Positions 33,057-43,838 of a DNA stretch of 64,000 bases are shown here, one piece after another; within the stretch, counting starts at the first letter, position 1; every line of letters starts with the position of its first letter. The notes below the pieces were generated by a model, which saw only the letters and a program-made list of their open reading frames with translations, was not told the DNA's origin and ran no database searches. Source of the stretch: Cryphonectria parasitica EP155 (taxonomy: Eukaryota; Ascomycota; Sordariomycetes; Diaporthales; Cryphonectriaceae); the NCBI RefSeq assembly GCF_011745365.1, contig NW_024468909.1:5580001-5644000 (forward strand), in the 5' to 3' direction. The position numbers were made by a program, and so were the translations under genes.

Positions 33057-34403
33057 TTAGCAGGAGATACCGCTTGGCACATTCGTGCAGTCGCTGTACG
33101 TTGATCCGCCCGTCACGTCAACGTCGGTCCAGGTCCAGTCTGAGCAGGCATCACTACCGCAGGCGATGACAATGTTGTATCCGCCGCTCTCGACGCCGTC
33201 AGTACCCGAGATGTTGTCGAGTGTCAGGTCGGTGATCGGGATGCCACTGCTGGGGGTACCGCCGTCGAGGTCGCCACCGTCGTAGTTCTGCTCGATCAGG
33301 ATTCCGTACCTACGTTATACCCGGTCAGTAAACCATGTTCTCTCTCCATTGCATGGCTTTTGCTATTTGAATGAGAACCTACTTGGAAATGTCCGTGAGG
33401 GTGATCTCCTGGTAGGTGACACCGCTGATGCTGCCGGTGTCTCCCTCAGTCGCCTTGATGCGGATGCCTGTGGCAATATGTCAGCGAGTCTTCTCATGCC
33501 TAAGAAATAGGGAGAGAAGGTCTCTTACCGTTCACAGAGCTCTTCACCTCGTTGTTGTAGAAGGTGACAGTCTCGACAGTGTTGTCATCTCTGCCGCCGA
33601 CAGAGCCGATCGACAGGCCATGACCACCAGAGCAGATGCTGTTCTCGACCGTGATTTCCGTGCCGGAGTTGATAGCAACACAGTCGTCCTGGTTGTACAC
33701 TTCGGCGCCGGTGATGACAACGTTGGTCGAGTCGCCAATGTCGAAGCCATCAGTGTTGGCGCCAAGGCTGGCACCCGCCTCGTTGTTGATCGTCATGTCC
33801 GTGATCGTGAGACCGTCTGCGTTGTCGATGCTCACAGCCTGGACGGGCGTATTATAGATGTACAGGTTGGTGATGGTAGAGTCGGTAAGATCGTGTGCGT
33901 AGAAGAACTTGGGCTTGGTGACGCCGCCGTCGCTGCCTTCGCCGTCCCACCAGTCCGCACCGTTGCCGTTCAGGTAGGCCCCCGAGGCTCCCTCGATGGT
34001 GATACTCGTACCCTCAATCTGGAGCAAGGGTCCGTCCCACTCAGCGTACTCCCACGACGTCTCGCCCTCAAAGATGACCTGTTGAAGATGTCAGTTCGTA
34101 CAACAGAACAAAGGCGCAAAGGAGACAAGATAGGGTCCAAAAAGGCTGGCGCACCGTGGTGTCGTCCTCGAGGTCCGACAAATCCAACGTCACCCCGCTC
34201 GGGACCGTCAAAGCAGACAGGACGATGGTTGCGCAGTCCTTCTGGGACACGCTGGCAAGAGAGTAACCGTCGGAGCCTGAGAAGGTACAGCTAGTTGCCC
34301 TCTTTGCAGCCTTGGCCTTATTCAGGTCGGGCGCCGGCGTGGGCGCGGGCATAGGCACCGCCATGGCGGAAGCCGCGAGAGCGACTACAGCAAGAGAGAG
34401 CAT
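33057..34403 (-). CDS. Endopolygalacturonase, GH28, secreted
   Basis: Four exons on the minus strand (34155-34403, 34078-33529, 33467-33383, 33309-33057) give 378 aa. It has a signal peptide ([16 protein letters not shown]), then a short propeptide ending KAAKR before ATSCTFSG, a Kex2-like processing site. The GH28 right-handed beta-helix carries all four signatures: [15 protein letters not shown] (catalytic Asp pair), [14 protein letters not shown] (catalytic His) and RIK after the second splice. The enzyme hydrolyses alpha-1,4 bonds in polygalacturonan of plant cell walls. Length is normal for fungal endo-PG. The C-terminal Cys residues ([23 protein letters not shown]) match the conserved disulphides. 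Confidence 0.95.
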
Positions 34404-37204
34404 GTTGACGGCGGCAGGGAGCAGTGCACAGTTTCGTGTTGTCTCAAGAAGAAAGAGGCGCGGCCTACTCGCCCGGCTAGGTGATGACTTTTTCGGTCGG
34501 ACTGCCAAGTCATCTTTATATCTTTAACCCACACTCCACTGTCGCTATATCCGTCGTCGCATCTCAATGGCCCCTCACGGAGTCTGACAACCAGCTCACC
34601 ACCTGTGGGGAGGAAGAAGGGGAGGGGGTCCCATTATCGCTCCTGATACGCCCAAGCTGCCTCTTCCGGCTTGATTCTCCGTGGCTGGAGCCAAAGTCCT
34701 CCAATGGCAGAGGGAAATTGAAGCTTTTGCAAGACACCTTGCGGTGCTCAGTAGACCACATCGAATGTGGCAGTGGAAAAACCGTAAAAATAAGCCCCCA
34801 ATCGGAAGACGGCGCAGTTTCGTTTCGCCCGTGTCCTCTTGTGGCAGGTTCCCTCGACGAACTGCGGGAGCCATGCCGTTGAGTTCCTGACGGACAGGTC
34901 TGTCGCCATGTGTTGACAGCAGGGGTGCGACTGTAACCTACATAGACTGGGGCCGCAGCAGTGCCGAAGAAAATGGCACATGTGCATCGGCAGTGTGCGG
35001 AGGAGCCGTTTATGGGGGAAAGATGCCTGCTTGATTGGTGGCTTTTCCATTTCCCCCATGTTCAAGGCCGGAAATAATCTAGATAATGACGAGCACCAGA
35101 GACCTTGGGGGGGACTGAGGATTAGGAGTGGAGAGAAAATGCATATCTCTAAGCGATGGTAACTCTGCGGCATTCACTACACTTTGCTGGAGACTCCTTG
35201 GTGTTTGCATGGGGGCGGTGATTGGTATCATGACCGTCCAAATCGAGGAAAATATGGAAGTTATACAGAACGGCCCAAACCTAGAGAGCCCTGGAGGTGC
35301 ATCGACGCGCTGGCGTAAGGTTTAGCCGATGCGACCTGGCGAGTCACAGTGCCTGCTTGCGCAAGCACGCATCCACCCACCTTGAAGAGGATGGAGTACT
35401 GAGATTATGCGCTTTCCATGGGGACTTGAATTTTCCTCAAAGGAGCAGGCAGAACGCTATGCTGGCACCGGTTGGCCGGCACAGTTTCCAGGCCCAACAC
35501 TCCACCCTCATTTCAGAAGATTGTTGTGGGCGCACCCTCAGCCGCGCCTCGCGCCATTCATGAGCAACTTCGCGAGGCATTGTCTCCGGCACCGTTCTTC
35601 CACGATAGGTCGGTAAATCAGGTGAGCCACCACGACGCATGGCATGAGAGGCCGCCCTCGCGGCAGAGTCTGTCCCGAGATCTTTCTCTACCCACCATAG
35701 GCCTGGACAGATGTCCATGGACCTGGATCGTCTATTGTGAAAGATGCAATCCGGTCTTAGTCTTGAAACGTTGAAGTAGGTTCCAAGGGCATACACTCGG
35801 GTGGCTTGTACTTCGGCACCTGAGGGAGCTCCGTGAGAATCTGTTTGACAGTTTCTTTCTGTTATGTTATTTACCATGAATACTAAGTAGCTCGCAAGGT
35901 TGGCGCACGGTCAACCTTTGTCATGGTCAGAATTTGACCATCACGGTCAAAACTTTATCATGCTATGGGCTGTGTTTACCACACCATGGTGCCCAAAACA
36001 AAGCCTGCTGTCGTATATAACGGTTGCGGCTCAACTTCCCGCAGGCGTGGCATCTTGGCGACTTGCTTGGCGTGGGGGCATCGTGACCTATTCACCCTAG
36101 ACGAACAACCCAGATGTATGCGGGCACTGACCGAGCAAGATGTCAATACGTGATGGGTCGTTTCCAACAGAGCCACATTGAAGATGATGTTTGTACAAGT
36201 CGAGAGAAAATACTTACAGACAAGATCAACGGTAATGCCAACCATACTGCTTTAAGACCTGGCGCTCATCACTCAGGTCTGCTCTGGCTCCAGGAAGGAG
36301 CCCCGGGAGTGGATCACGATAGAGTTCCTCGTCGGACACTGCAGTCCTCGTCATGGCTGTGGCTCTCTAATTGTATCTGTGATGACGGGTGTGATATGTA
36401 CTATAGAAAGGTAAGCAGCATAGCAGAAGATCTTGTATATTTCTTAGAGCAATTATAGCTAATCATAGCATGTTGTGATCGTTTCGCCTAGACACAGGAA
36501 GTTTGCGTTAAACTTCTGATTTATTCCTTTCAAGAAAAAGCTTTATAGCTAGGTGATCAGTATATAGATATCTGCAATCCCTCAGTAATCTTTCTGCTGA
36601 CCTTTCCAAACTTTTCAAGAAAGACTTGCGTGTCAAGTCCGAGTTTCGAACTAGGCCGTTGGTCGGTGGCCTATATGATACATAAAACTTCTGTCCGAAC
36701 GACGTGGTCATCTCTTGCAGGGACATTTCAGAATGATTGTGTCACACAACGGCTACGTCTACACCGGTCTGGATGATTCATAGTAGAGAGTGCAGTTCCA
36801 ATATTGAGACCACAGGATCAATTCCGTTTGAGACTTTAGTATCCACATCACCGGTCGACGAGATTCGATGGTTGCATGTACGGCATAAAAAGCTATCGAT
36901 GAAGCTAAAGAGATGTTTCTTTACCGTGATTTTAGATCGTCGTCGTGGTCAAGTTGATGAAGCTGCCAGAAGAAAATGCCAGCAGCCTCTACTATACTCT
37001 GCCACTAGTGTAGATGAAGCTGTGGCAGTAGCCTGCCACGGAAGAAACACGTGGGAAAAGAGGCGTGCTGTAGGCCTGAATAAAGAAATGATTTTCCGTC
37101 GCAAGAATATGATTGCAAGATCATGTAGATTCAGATGCTTGCCAGCTTAGTCGATCACGCGGCCGTCTAGCTGGCGCTGAGTTACGCTCCTCCCTGTCAG
37201 ATTG

Positions 37205-37284
37205 TATACGAGCACTAAAAGTATAGCTATCTCCAGTGCAAGCTAGAAATCTATATAAAGTAGACAAGTAGATAGAGCTCGCAC
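37205..37284 (+). repeat. Diverged repeat copy 1
   Basis: Begins TATACGAGCACT and ends CTCGCAC. It aligns over about 80 bp with 37579-37659; differences are mainly C/T and A/G exchanges. Confidence 0.6.
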
Positions 37285-37377
37285 ACCGTCCGTAGTTCTA
37301 CAAGCCTGCCCCATAGGAGCAGTAGAGATAATTCATGCGAGGCTAGTAGTGACCGCAATGCAACGCCGTTTCGTGCT

Positions 37378-37498
37378 GTAGCCGGTTGTATGTGTTGCTG
37401 TTTTGTACTATGGCTGGTGAAGATGCTGTTCCGCAAACCGTGGTTGGTTGTAGTGGTGCCGTCTCGAACCATGGCCGGTGAATATGAAAGGTACGAGG
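37378..37498 (+). repeat. Two diverged tandem units of about 60 bp
   Basis: Unit one begins GTAGCCGGTTGTATG and contains ACTATGGCTGGTGAAGATG; unit two begins GTGGTTGGTTGTAGTG and contains ACCATGGCCGGTGAATATG. Differences are again mostly transitions. Confidence 0.55.
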
Positions 37499-37578
37499 TG
37501 CTAGTCCTCTACTTTGTGACTTTCGGTTGTGAACTGCTCACACATATTTAATGAATTAGAGACGAAGGGCCCATAACC

Positions 37579-37659
37579 TATACGAGCACTGCAGGAATGG
37601 CCATCCCCAGTACAAATGAAATGATCTGGTCCATATAGACAGGTAGACAGGACTCGCAC
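37579..37659 (+). repeat. Diverged repeat copy 2
   Basis: Partner of 37205-37284. It is G+C-richer than copy 1, so copy 1 looks like the more mutated one. Confidence 0.6.
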
Positions 37660-38362
37660 TGATATAGTCGCGCCGCTATTGATGCGCAAGAGTGCTAAAT
37701 ATCACGTGGTATCTGGAGGCTGGCGTGTCTAGATCGCCGAGGGGTGAGCGATTGATCAAATAGTCACTGACATAATGTCAGATGCCATCTTATGCTAGAC
37801 AATTGGAAACATCCAAGGTTGTTCAGTGGAATCTGCGAGGGTGTCTGCAAATGTTTGAGAAGTCGTTCGCTATCAGAAGGTCGTGTAAGATGGTTGAGCA
37901 GGTCGGACATTCGAATTCGGTCCTTTTCAAACTGGAGTGGCTGGGTGTCTAGACCGAGGTGCAATATGAGAAGCGTGACACCTTGACCAAGTCCGGAGGG
38001 TTGACAGCATTGATCGTAGGTTTTGAAAGGCGACACCGTCGCTAGAATTCAATCGTCGCTGGATCGTTAAACTCATGCTCGGCCCCACCTCCATTCCTGT
38101 TGCTCTTTTCGCATATGCACCATGTCACAGGCCACTCATAGAAAGGGGTCCATAAAAAATCTTGAGACAGCCGTTTCTGGCTTCCGTGAGCTTCAATTGC
38201 AAGGTATTCCCTAGACGCCCAATACTGAGTCCCCTCCGTCCGAAACGTGGACGTGATGGCCCTTGCCTTTTGACAGTGTTGCCATCGTGTATTGCTTGCT
38301 CAAAACTCTCGCAAGAAAATGTCATCAACCGTTGAAACCACACCTAGCCGCGCGAAACTGAC

Positions 38363-38833
38363 TTAAGCGGACTTGGCCTTGCGCTCACGCTTGGACACCT
38401 CCTTGATCTGCAGGTCTGTTTATTTTGTGGTTGTTTAGCTGGATTCTATCCAAGAGGGATTTCGAAGGTGGTCGGGGGGCCTACTGGGAGGAAGAGACTG
38501 CTTGAGCTTCTCGGCCTTCTCGGTGTCCTTCAGGGCCAGGGTGTAGAGGTGCTTCGAGCATCGGACCTTGAACTTGATCAGGGAGGCCTTCTTGTTCTTC
38601 TTGATCCGGGCGGCTGTAGAGAAGTGTAGAGTTAGATGGGCGACTTTTAAATAGGGTTCGTGGTAATTCGAATCGTCTTCGCTGGGTGAAACGTACAGGA
38701 AGCGTCCTTGCGCCGGCAGATCTCGATGAACTGGTTTGTTTTCGTCAGTCAATTGCACTTTTGAAATGAGGAAAGAAACAGATCCTATAGCTCCAAATCT
38801 TACCTTCTTGATGTCGCTGACTTCCTTGGCCAT
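38363..38833 (-). CDS. RPL38: 60S ribosomal protein eL38
   Basis: Four exons on the minus strand (38804-38833, 38697-38730, 38485-38613, 38363-38415) give 81 aa. The protein reads [20 protein letters not shown], then [29 protein letters not shown] and [20 protein letters not shown], the eL38 pattern throughout. It is a component of the cytosolic large ribosomal subunit. The reading frame is only restored by three short introns, one with a GTACGT and one with a GTAGGC donor. The 3' exon ends KAKSA, slightly longer than in yeast. Confidence 0.94.
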
Positions 38834-39384
38834 TTTGACGGATTGGTTGTGTGGATTATTTGGACAGGGTGGGTGTGTGATGGCTGGTACTTTGTCGTCG
38901 TCCTCCGAATTGGTTCGAATTTTGGTGGAGGTTGAGATTTTTGTGTGGGAGTCAATCTTACCTGCCATTCCCCGCAGAAACTGACTGAGGTGCAGGGGTC
39001 CTGTCGGTACGTGGGTACTAGCTCCACGATCTGCGTGGCTGGTGCCACATGAATTGTGGCTGTGTACAATTATCTAAGCCTCAGGCCATGGGTGCATCAA
39101 CCTCAGGAGACGTCACCATCAAGCCCACGCGAGACGTGTTGTCTGTTGCCCGAGAGAATTCATCCGTCTTATCTCTGATTCATACGCAAGCATTGAGGAT
39201 AGGTGGCTATTTCATACTGCAATCTTCTCATATATTTGGGCTCTGTTTGACGACTTTACCAAGTGAAAAAACCTTGGATCCCAGCCCAGTTATCACAACT
39301 CAAGTTGCCCCCTCACCGAGCCTAACACGTTTCGTTATCTTCCCACGTTCAAGCCGCGCGGGTACTCTCGTTAAGATCACCAAC
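38834..39384. promoter_or_regulatory. Divergent promoter RPL38 / small membrane protein
   Basis: 551 bp between divergent start codons. No recognisable gene. A T-rich stretch with GGTTGAGATTTTTGTG-like sequence precedes RPL38 on its strand. Confidence 0.45.
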
Positions 39385-39873
39385 ATGCCAACTCCCTTAG
39401 ATAATGCGATGAAGTCCAAGGTAGGCTTATTTACTATGCATTCCTAACCCTAAACCGAACCAACGGTAGCTGACACTTGTTCTGATGGCGTAGAACCTTT
39501 TCTTGGGTACGTCTGCCCAGGGCCCTTCTAATCCATGACCTGCGCTCATCTAACACGTCAAACTTTAGCCTTCGGGGGCCTGGTCACAGCCGTCGGCGTC
39601 TGGTCCATCTGGGGCGGAGACTTGTTTCCCTCGCAAGACGACCCAACTGGAGAACCAGATTCTTGGACACGCGAGGATATGCGAAGATGGCTTGCTGCTG
39701 TATGTGATATATTTCAATTCTCCTTCTGCTCCTCTTTCCTTTGTCAATATCACAAACGGTGTTCCTGACCTCAAACTTAGCGAAACTTGCATCCACAAGA
39801 CAGTGATACAAGGGAGCAACTTCTCGAGCGAATCAAGGCCAATCTGCGAATTCCACGGAAGACTAGCCCCTAG
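39385..39873 (+). CDS. Small conserved-looking membrane protein, unknown function (90 aa)
   Basis: Four exons (39385-39420, 39494-39506, 39569-39699, 39781-39873) give 90 aa, including a 13-nt exon. It starts MPTPLDNAMKSKNLFLAFGG. One hydrophobic segment (LFLAFGGLVTAVGVWSIWGG) near residues 14-33 is a likely membrane anchor. It is followed by DLFPSQDDPTGEPDSW, then TREDMRRWLAARNLHP...TREQLLERIKANLRIPR, a helix-turn-helix resembling the SAP-like/Ish1-type module (W L . . . . L ... T R E . L L). All four exons join in frame with GT-AG introns, which supports a real gene. I know of similar small uncharacterised fungal proteins, possibly mitochondrial, but no function. Confidence 0.78.
39443..39455 (-). 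promoter_or_regulatory. Telobox-like CCTAACCCTAAA
   Basis: Two tandem CCCTAA-type units in intron 1 of the small membrane protein gene. See the telobox finding. Confidence 0.4.
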
Positions 39874-40615
39874 AGCAGAGGGGCTAAGCTGAGAGTCTGA
39901 ACGGGACATGGGGAAAGGGAGAGGGTGTGGGAGGAGGGGGCGGTTCACCCATTTTCTTCCTATAAATACCATTTTGCAGACTATGATACCCTAGGAATAC
40001 CTCTGTTTCTTTGTTAATGATTCACTGGACTCTGTGGTTGATCTGAAGTGACTGCGCATGCTGGTCTCATGTTCTGATTATCCCTTTTCTGGTTGGTGAA
40101 TTGAGAAGGTGACAATATGGAGGAGTAAGTGTCATACATAGGTGTAGCTTCAACAACTTTGCCATGCAGTCGGATCAATTCGATTCATGACAGTATCTTC
40201 AGATTGTCCAAACCCCTGCAAGGAGGAAGTCCATCTATTATCAAATAGCAAAAAGCACAAGGCGGACAATACCAAGCAGTTATTGCTATTTTCTTGTGAG
40301 GACATGGTCCCACTTTATACAGTTGCGGTCCAATCACATGTAGGCAAGCAGGCAAGCAACAATGCTGACGGAGGGCAGGGTCCATGCCAGCTGCCGAGCT
40401 GTGCCGTCAGTCAGCTACCAGTACTACATGCCATAATAGTATGTTACAGTAAGCTGTGGAGCAGACACCTTGTCCTCCGTCCGCGCTTTCAAACATCAGA
40501 GCACTTTTGCTCTCTTTCCACACGTTTCATTTTCCTCCTGCCATGTGGGCGTGGTAACAAATTCTTTCTCCCTTTCATTCCTCGGACGGCCACGACACAT
40601 GCGCAGTGGTTCGCG
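39874..40615. other. Intergenic, STE24 promoter
   Basis: 742 bp with no supported gene. A G-rich patch lies at 39.91-39.94 kb. The last 100 bp is pyrimidine-rich before the STE24 ATG. Confidence 0.45.
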
Positions 40616-42113
40616 ATGGATTTCTTGCAGGTGAGCCTCCCGGATTCGACCCCCCCCCCCCACATCCGTTGCATCTTGCTAATGCGACTATTCCACAGCG
40701 CCTTGCCAATTTCCTCGACCGGCCTCTCTTCCCGTGGAAGAAGCTCATCATCGGTTTCTCAGTCGCGCAATATCTGTTCGAAGGTTTCCTGTCCCTGCGT
40801 CAGTACCAAGTCTTGAAGAAGAACAAACCACCAAAGGTATTGGAACAGCAAGTCTCGCAAGAAGTATACGACAAGAGCCAGGCGTACGGTCGCGCCAAGG
40901 CGAAATACGAACTCGTCAGCGGTCTCTACAGCCAAATACAGAACATTGCCTTCATTCACTTCGATATCCTCCCCAAGCTGTGGTCATGGAGCGGTCACCT
41001 TCTCCTCCGCTTCGCGCCCGCCCGCTTTACCGGTGAAATCTCGCACTCGATCGTCTTTGTCCTGGCCTTCACACTTGTTTCGCAGATCCTGTCCCTGCCG
41101 ACTTCTATCTACCACACGTTCGTCCTCGAGGAGAAGTTCGGCTTCAATAAGCAAACGCCCCAGCTCTTCATCTCGGACAAGCTCAAGTCCCTGGGTCTGA
41201 CTGTTGTCCTAACTCCGCCGATCCTGGCCGCCTTCCTCGCGATCATCCAGAAGACCGGCAAGCAGTTCTTCTACTACCTCTGGCTGTTCGGTGCTGGTCT
41301 CCAGGTCTTTATGATTACCATTTGGCCAATCGTGATCACACCCCTGTTCAACAAACTCACGCCCCTGGAACCCGGTTCTCTGAAGGACAATGTCGAGGCT
41401 CTCTCGGCGAAGCTCAAGTTCCCTCTGACCGAGCTGTATGTCATTGACGGCAGCAAGCGGAGTGCACACAGCAACGCCTACTTTTTCGGCATGCCTTGGA
41501 AGAAGCATATTGTCATCTATGACACCCTGATCGAGAAGAGCGACACTCAGGAGGTTACTGCTGTGCTTGCCCACGAATTGGGCCACTGGAGTTTGGGTCA
41601 CACCACGAGACTCTTTGGCATTTCTCAGGTATGTGTTGTTGTGCCCCATTCATCTCCGTACTGTCGGTGGGAAAACTAACAACATTTCAGTTCCACTTCT
41701 TCTATATCTTCTCTCTGTTCTCCGTCTTCATCAACAACCAGTCTTTGTATGCAGATTTCGGCTTCACGGCCACGCGGCCCATCATCATCGGCTTCATCTT
41801 GTTCTCTGATGTCCTCGCGCCTATGGACGTGTTAATCAAGCTGGGCATGAATATTCTTAGTCGTCGTTACGAGTTTCAGGCTGATGCCTTTGCACGCAAC
41901 CTGGGATACTCGGCGGATCTGGCCAAGTCGCTCATCAAGCTGCAGGTGCAGAACCTCAGCACTATGGATGCCGACTGGATGTTTGCTAGCTACCACTTTT
42001 CGCACCCCATCTTGACCGAGAGGCTCAAGGCTCTTGATTGGCAGCCCACCGAGAAGGTGGCTGTGGAAGAGAAGGATGGTGTCGCGAAGGCAACGGGGAG
42101 GGATGAGTTGTAA
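40616..42113 (+). CDS. STE24: CAAX prenyl protease 1 (zinc metalloprotease STE24)
   Basis: Three exons (40616-40630, 40699-41628, 41691-42113) give 455 aa; the first exon encodes only MDFLQ. An M48A peptidase with several transmembrane segments. The zinc site is HELGHWSLGH (HExxH) with the distal Glu in RRYEFQADAFA, and SNAYFFGMPWKKHIVIYDTL precedes it, all diagnostic of Ste24. It removes the -aaX tripeptide from farnesylated CaaX proteins and makes the second N-terminal cut of a-factor-like pheromones in the ER and inner nuclear membrane. Length matches yeast Ste24 (453 aa). It functionally follows the prenyltransferase alpha subunit at 27.8 kb. Confidence 0.95.
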
Positions 42114-42697
42114 GTCTCTGTCTAGGTCTACTCGCAAGAGGACTATGAGATCATCTAGCGCAAATCAACTGGAAAGATTGAATTATGGAATTGTTTATAT
42201 ACCAAGATGCATCACCGCGTGAACTGGTGCTCATTCGACTTTCCATTCCGGCTTCAGGGCCAAGTGTAATACATAGGCTACCTGCACTGTTGCTCAACAC
42301 TTGGCAAACGATCGCTTGTTTCTCTGATTATTGATAGAAGAAAGAAATTTTGAAAACAAGATTTCTTAGAGTCTCTCCCTATATTCTCTACTAAACGTAA
42401 AGAGGAATGCTTCTGATTTAGGTGAGGTCCATGGTTTCGTGTTTCCATTGCGGTCCCAACACAGACTCCCGGAGGAACTGTAAGGGTTAGGGTCTTGGAG
42501 CTGTAGAATTTCGCGGGTCATCGTAAACCACCAAGCTCCAACGACGGAATTGCCCGATCCCCAACCCCACGACGAGAAAGGCAGACTTCCAAGTGCTCCC
42601 ACGAGACGACAGTCGAAAGCACACAATCTCTCTTCTCACCCAAATACACTCTTTCCCCCCACTCGACTCCCAAGCAGGGTCCACGCACACAGCGACG
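42114..42697. other. Intergenic, bL34m promoter
   Basis: 584 bp between STE24 and bL34m. Contains the telobox-like motif at 42484. Otherwise no gene or RNA is seen. Confidence 0.5.
42484..42492 (+). promoter_or_regulatory. Telobox-like GGGTTAGGG upstream of bL34m
   Basis: GGGTTAGGG lies 206 bp before the bL34m ATG. The identical nonamer lies before uS13m at 62912. Such sites bind Tbf1/telobox-type factors at translation-related genes in several fungi; a role here is inferred. Confidence 0.5.
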
Positions 42698-43204
42698 ATG
42701 TCGCGCCTCCTGCTCGCGCGGTCCGCCGTCCGCGCAGTCCTCCACGACGCCGCGACGCAGCCCGCTGGCCCCACAAGGTTCGTATCAACCCAATTGTTCT
42801 ATAAAAGCGCCAGCACTAACAGGCTTTACTTTCCCCCCTCCAGGACCTTCTCCTCCCTCCCGGCTCTACGCCCATCCACCTCCCAGCCCGCTTCTGCCTT
42901 TGGCAGCAGGCGACCAACGGTCCTCTCGTCCCTCCTCCAGGGAGCCTTCACACCCGCCGCACCTACAGCGACGACGACGACGACGATAGCGGCAGACGTC
43001 GTGCCGACGTCGGCGATCACGACACACCCGGCCCTCCTGCAGACCCAGATCCGGTGCGGACCGCGGCGGTACATGAACATGAACCGGCCGTCGCGGCTCA
43101 TCAGGCAGCGGCGGCACGGGTTCCTGAGCCGCGTGCGGACCAAGAATGGGCGGAAGATGCTGCAGAGGAGGTTGAGCAAGCGGAGGAAGATGTTGAGCGC
43201 CTAA
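42698..43204 (+). CDS. MRPL34: Mitochondrial large-subunit ribosomal protein bL34m
   Basis: The open frame from 42698 gives 168 aa unspliced, or 146 aa if the likely 66-nt intron 42778-42843 is removed. That intron has a GTTCGT donor, a CACTAAC branch site, a strong pyrimidine tract and a CAG acceptor; its length is a multiple of three, so both forms stay in frame. The N-terminus (MSRLLLARSAVRAVLHDAA) is a typical presequence. The C-terminal 45 residues RPSRLIRQRRHGFLSRVRT...GRKMLQRRLSKRRKML are the bL34 signature. It belongs in the mitochondrial large ribosomal subunit. Confidence 0.9.
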   Translation: MSRLLLARSAVRAVLHDAATQPAGPTRFVSTQLFYKSASTNRLYFPPSRTFSSLPALRPSTSQPASAFGSRRPTVLSSLLQGAFTPAAPTATTTTTIAADVVPTSAITTHPALLQTQIRCGPRRYMNMNRPSRLIRQRRHGFLSRVRTKNGRKMLQRRLSKRRKMLSA

Positions 43205-43838
43205 AAGATGGTTCCTTTGCTTCCTGGCTTGGGCTGGATTGGTGACGGGGATGTTGCTTGCTGTTCAAAATGTACAGCCTGTTGGCGGGGCTGGTTATAG
43301 GGCGGAGCTGGGACAGCAGAAATTTATGCCAGATTACCATTGGAGCATCAAAAGCCGAGAGTACGGGAAGGCTTGGGAGGCATGGAGCCGGTCGTCTGAA
43401 TTGTGCGGACATGCAATCATACGCCTGCGAGATGGTATTTTTGCCCTCCCGCCAAGGGAGATATTGGGAGCAGACGGGTTGGACAGGGCTGTCAAGTCCC
43501 GGAGGGTCATAGACGGCGGCAGCAGGCAAAGGACTCTGCTTCATGTACAAAATTCTACAGTACAAAAAGGTCAAGCCATGGTCCACTTGTATTTGCGTTT
43601 CGTCTTTCGTTAACTTTACTGGTTCTGAACCATTCGACACTAAGCACGCCAAAACATCAACTAGGACGAGCAAAGGATCAGTACGACTTCATGAAATGTT
43701 GGCTACTACATCGAAGACTTGGGATTCTGAGTCGCTGTAATAGTAGATTAGACAATAAACCCTATCTTTGAAATAAAAAGTATGCTACATGAAATATTGA
43801 AAGCGACAAGTAGAGAAACATAGTCCACTCTGCCTGGT
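43205..43838. other. Convergent intergenic region
   Basis: 634 bp between bL34m and the end of the convergent beta-glucosidase gene. No gene or structured feature is seen. Confidence 0.45.

Larger units (their letters stand above)
34404..38362. other. Gene-free interval with diverged repeats
   Basis: Nearly 4 kb without a supportable gene. The segment from about 36.4 to 37.8 kb is A+T-richer and contains two sets of imperfect repeats whose copies differ largely by transitions (see separate entries). Open frames at 36508-36726 (minus) and 36737-37150 (plus) match nothing I know. The 34.4-34.6 kb end is the polygalacturonase promoter. Confidence 0.5.

Noticed and set aside
36508..37150. Pair of short open frames in the repeat-bearing interval
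   Set aside because: Neither carries transposase, reverse-transcriptase or other known motifs; kept only as part of the non-coding interval.
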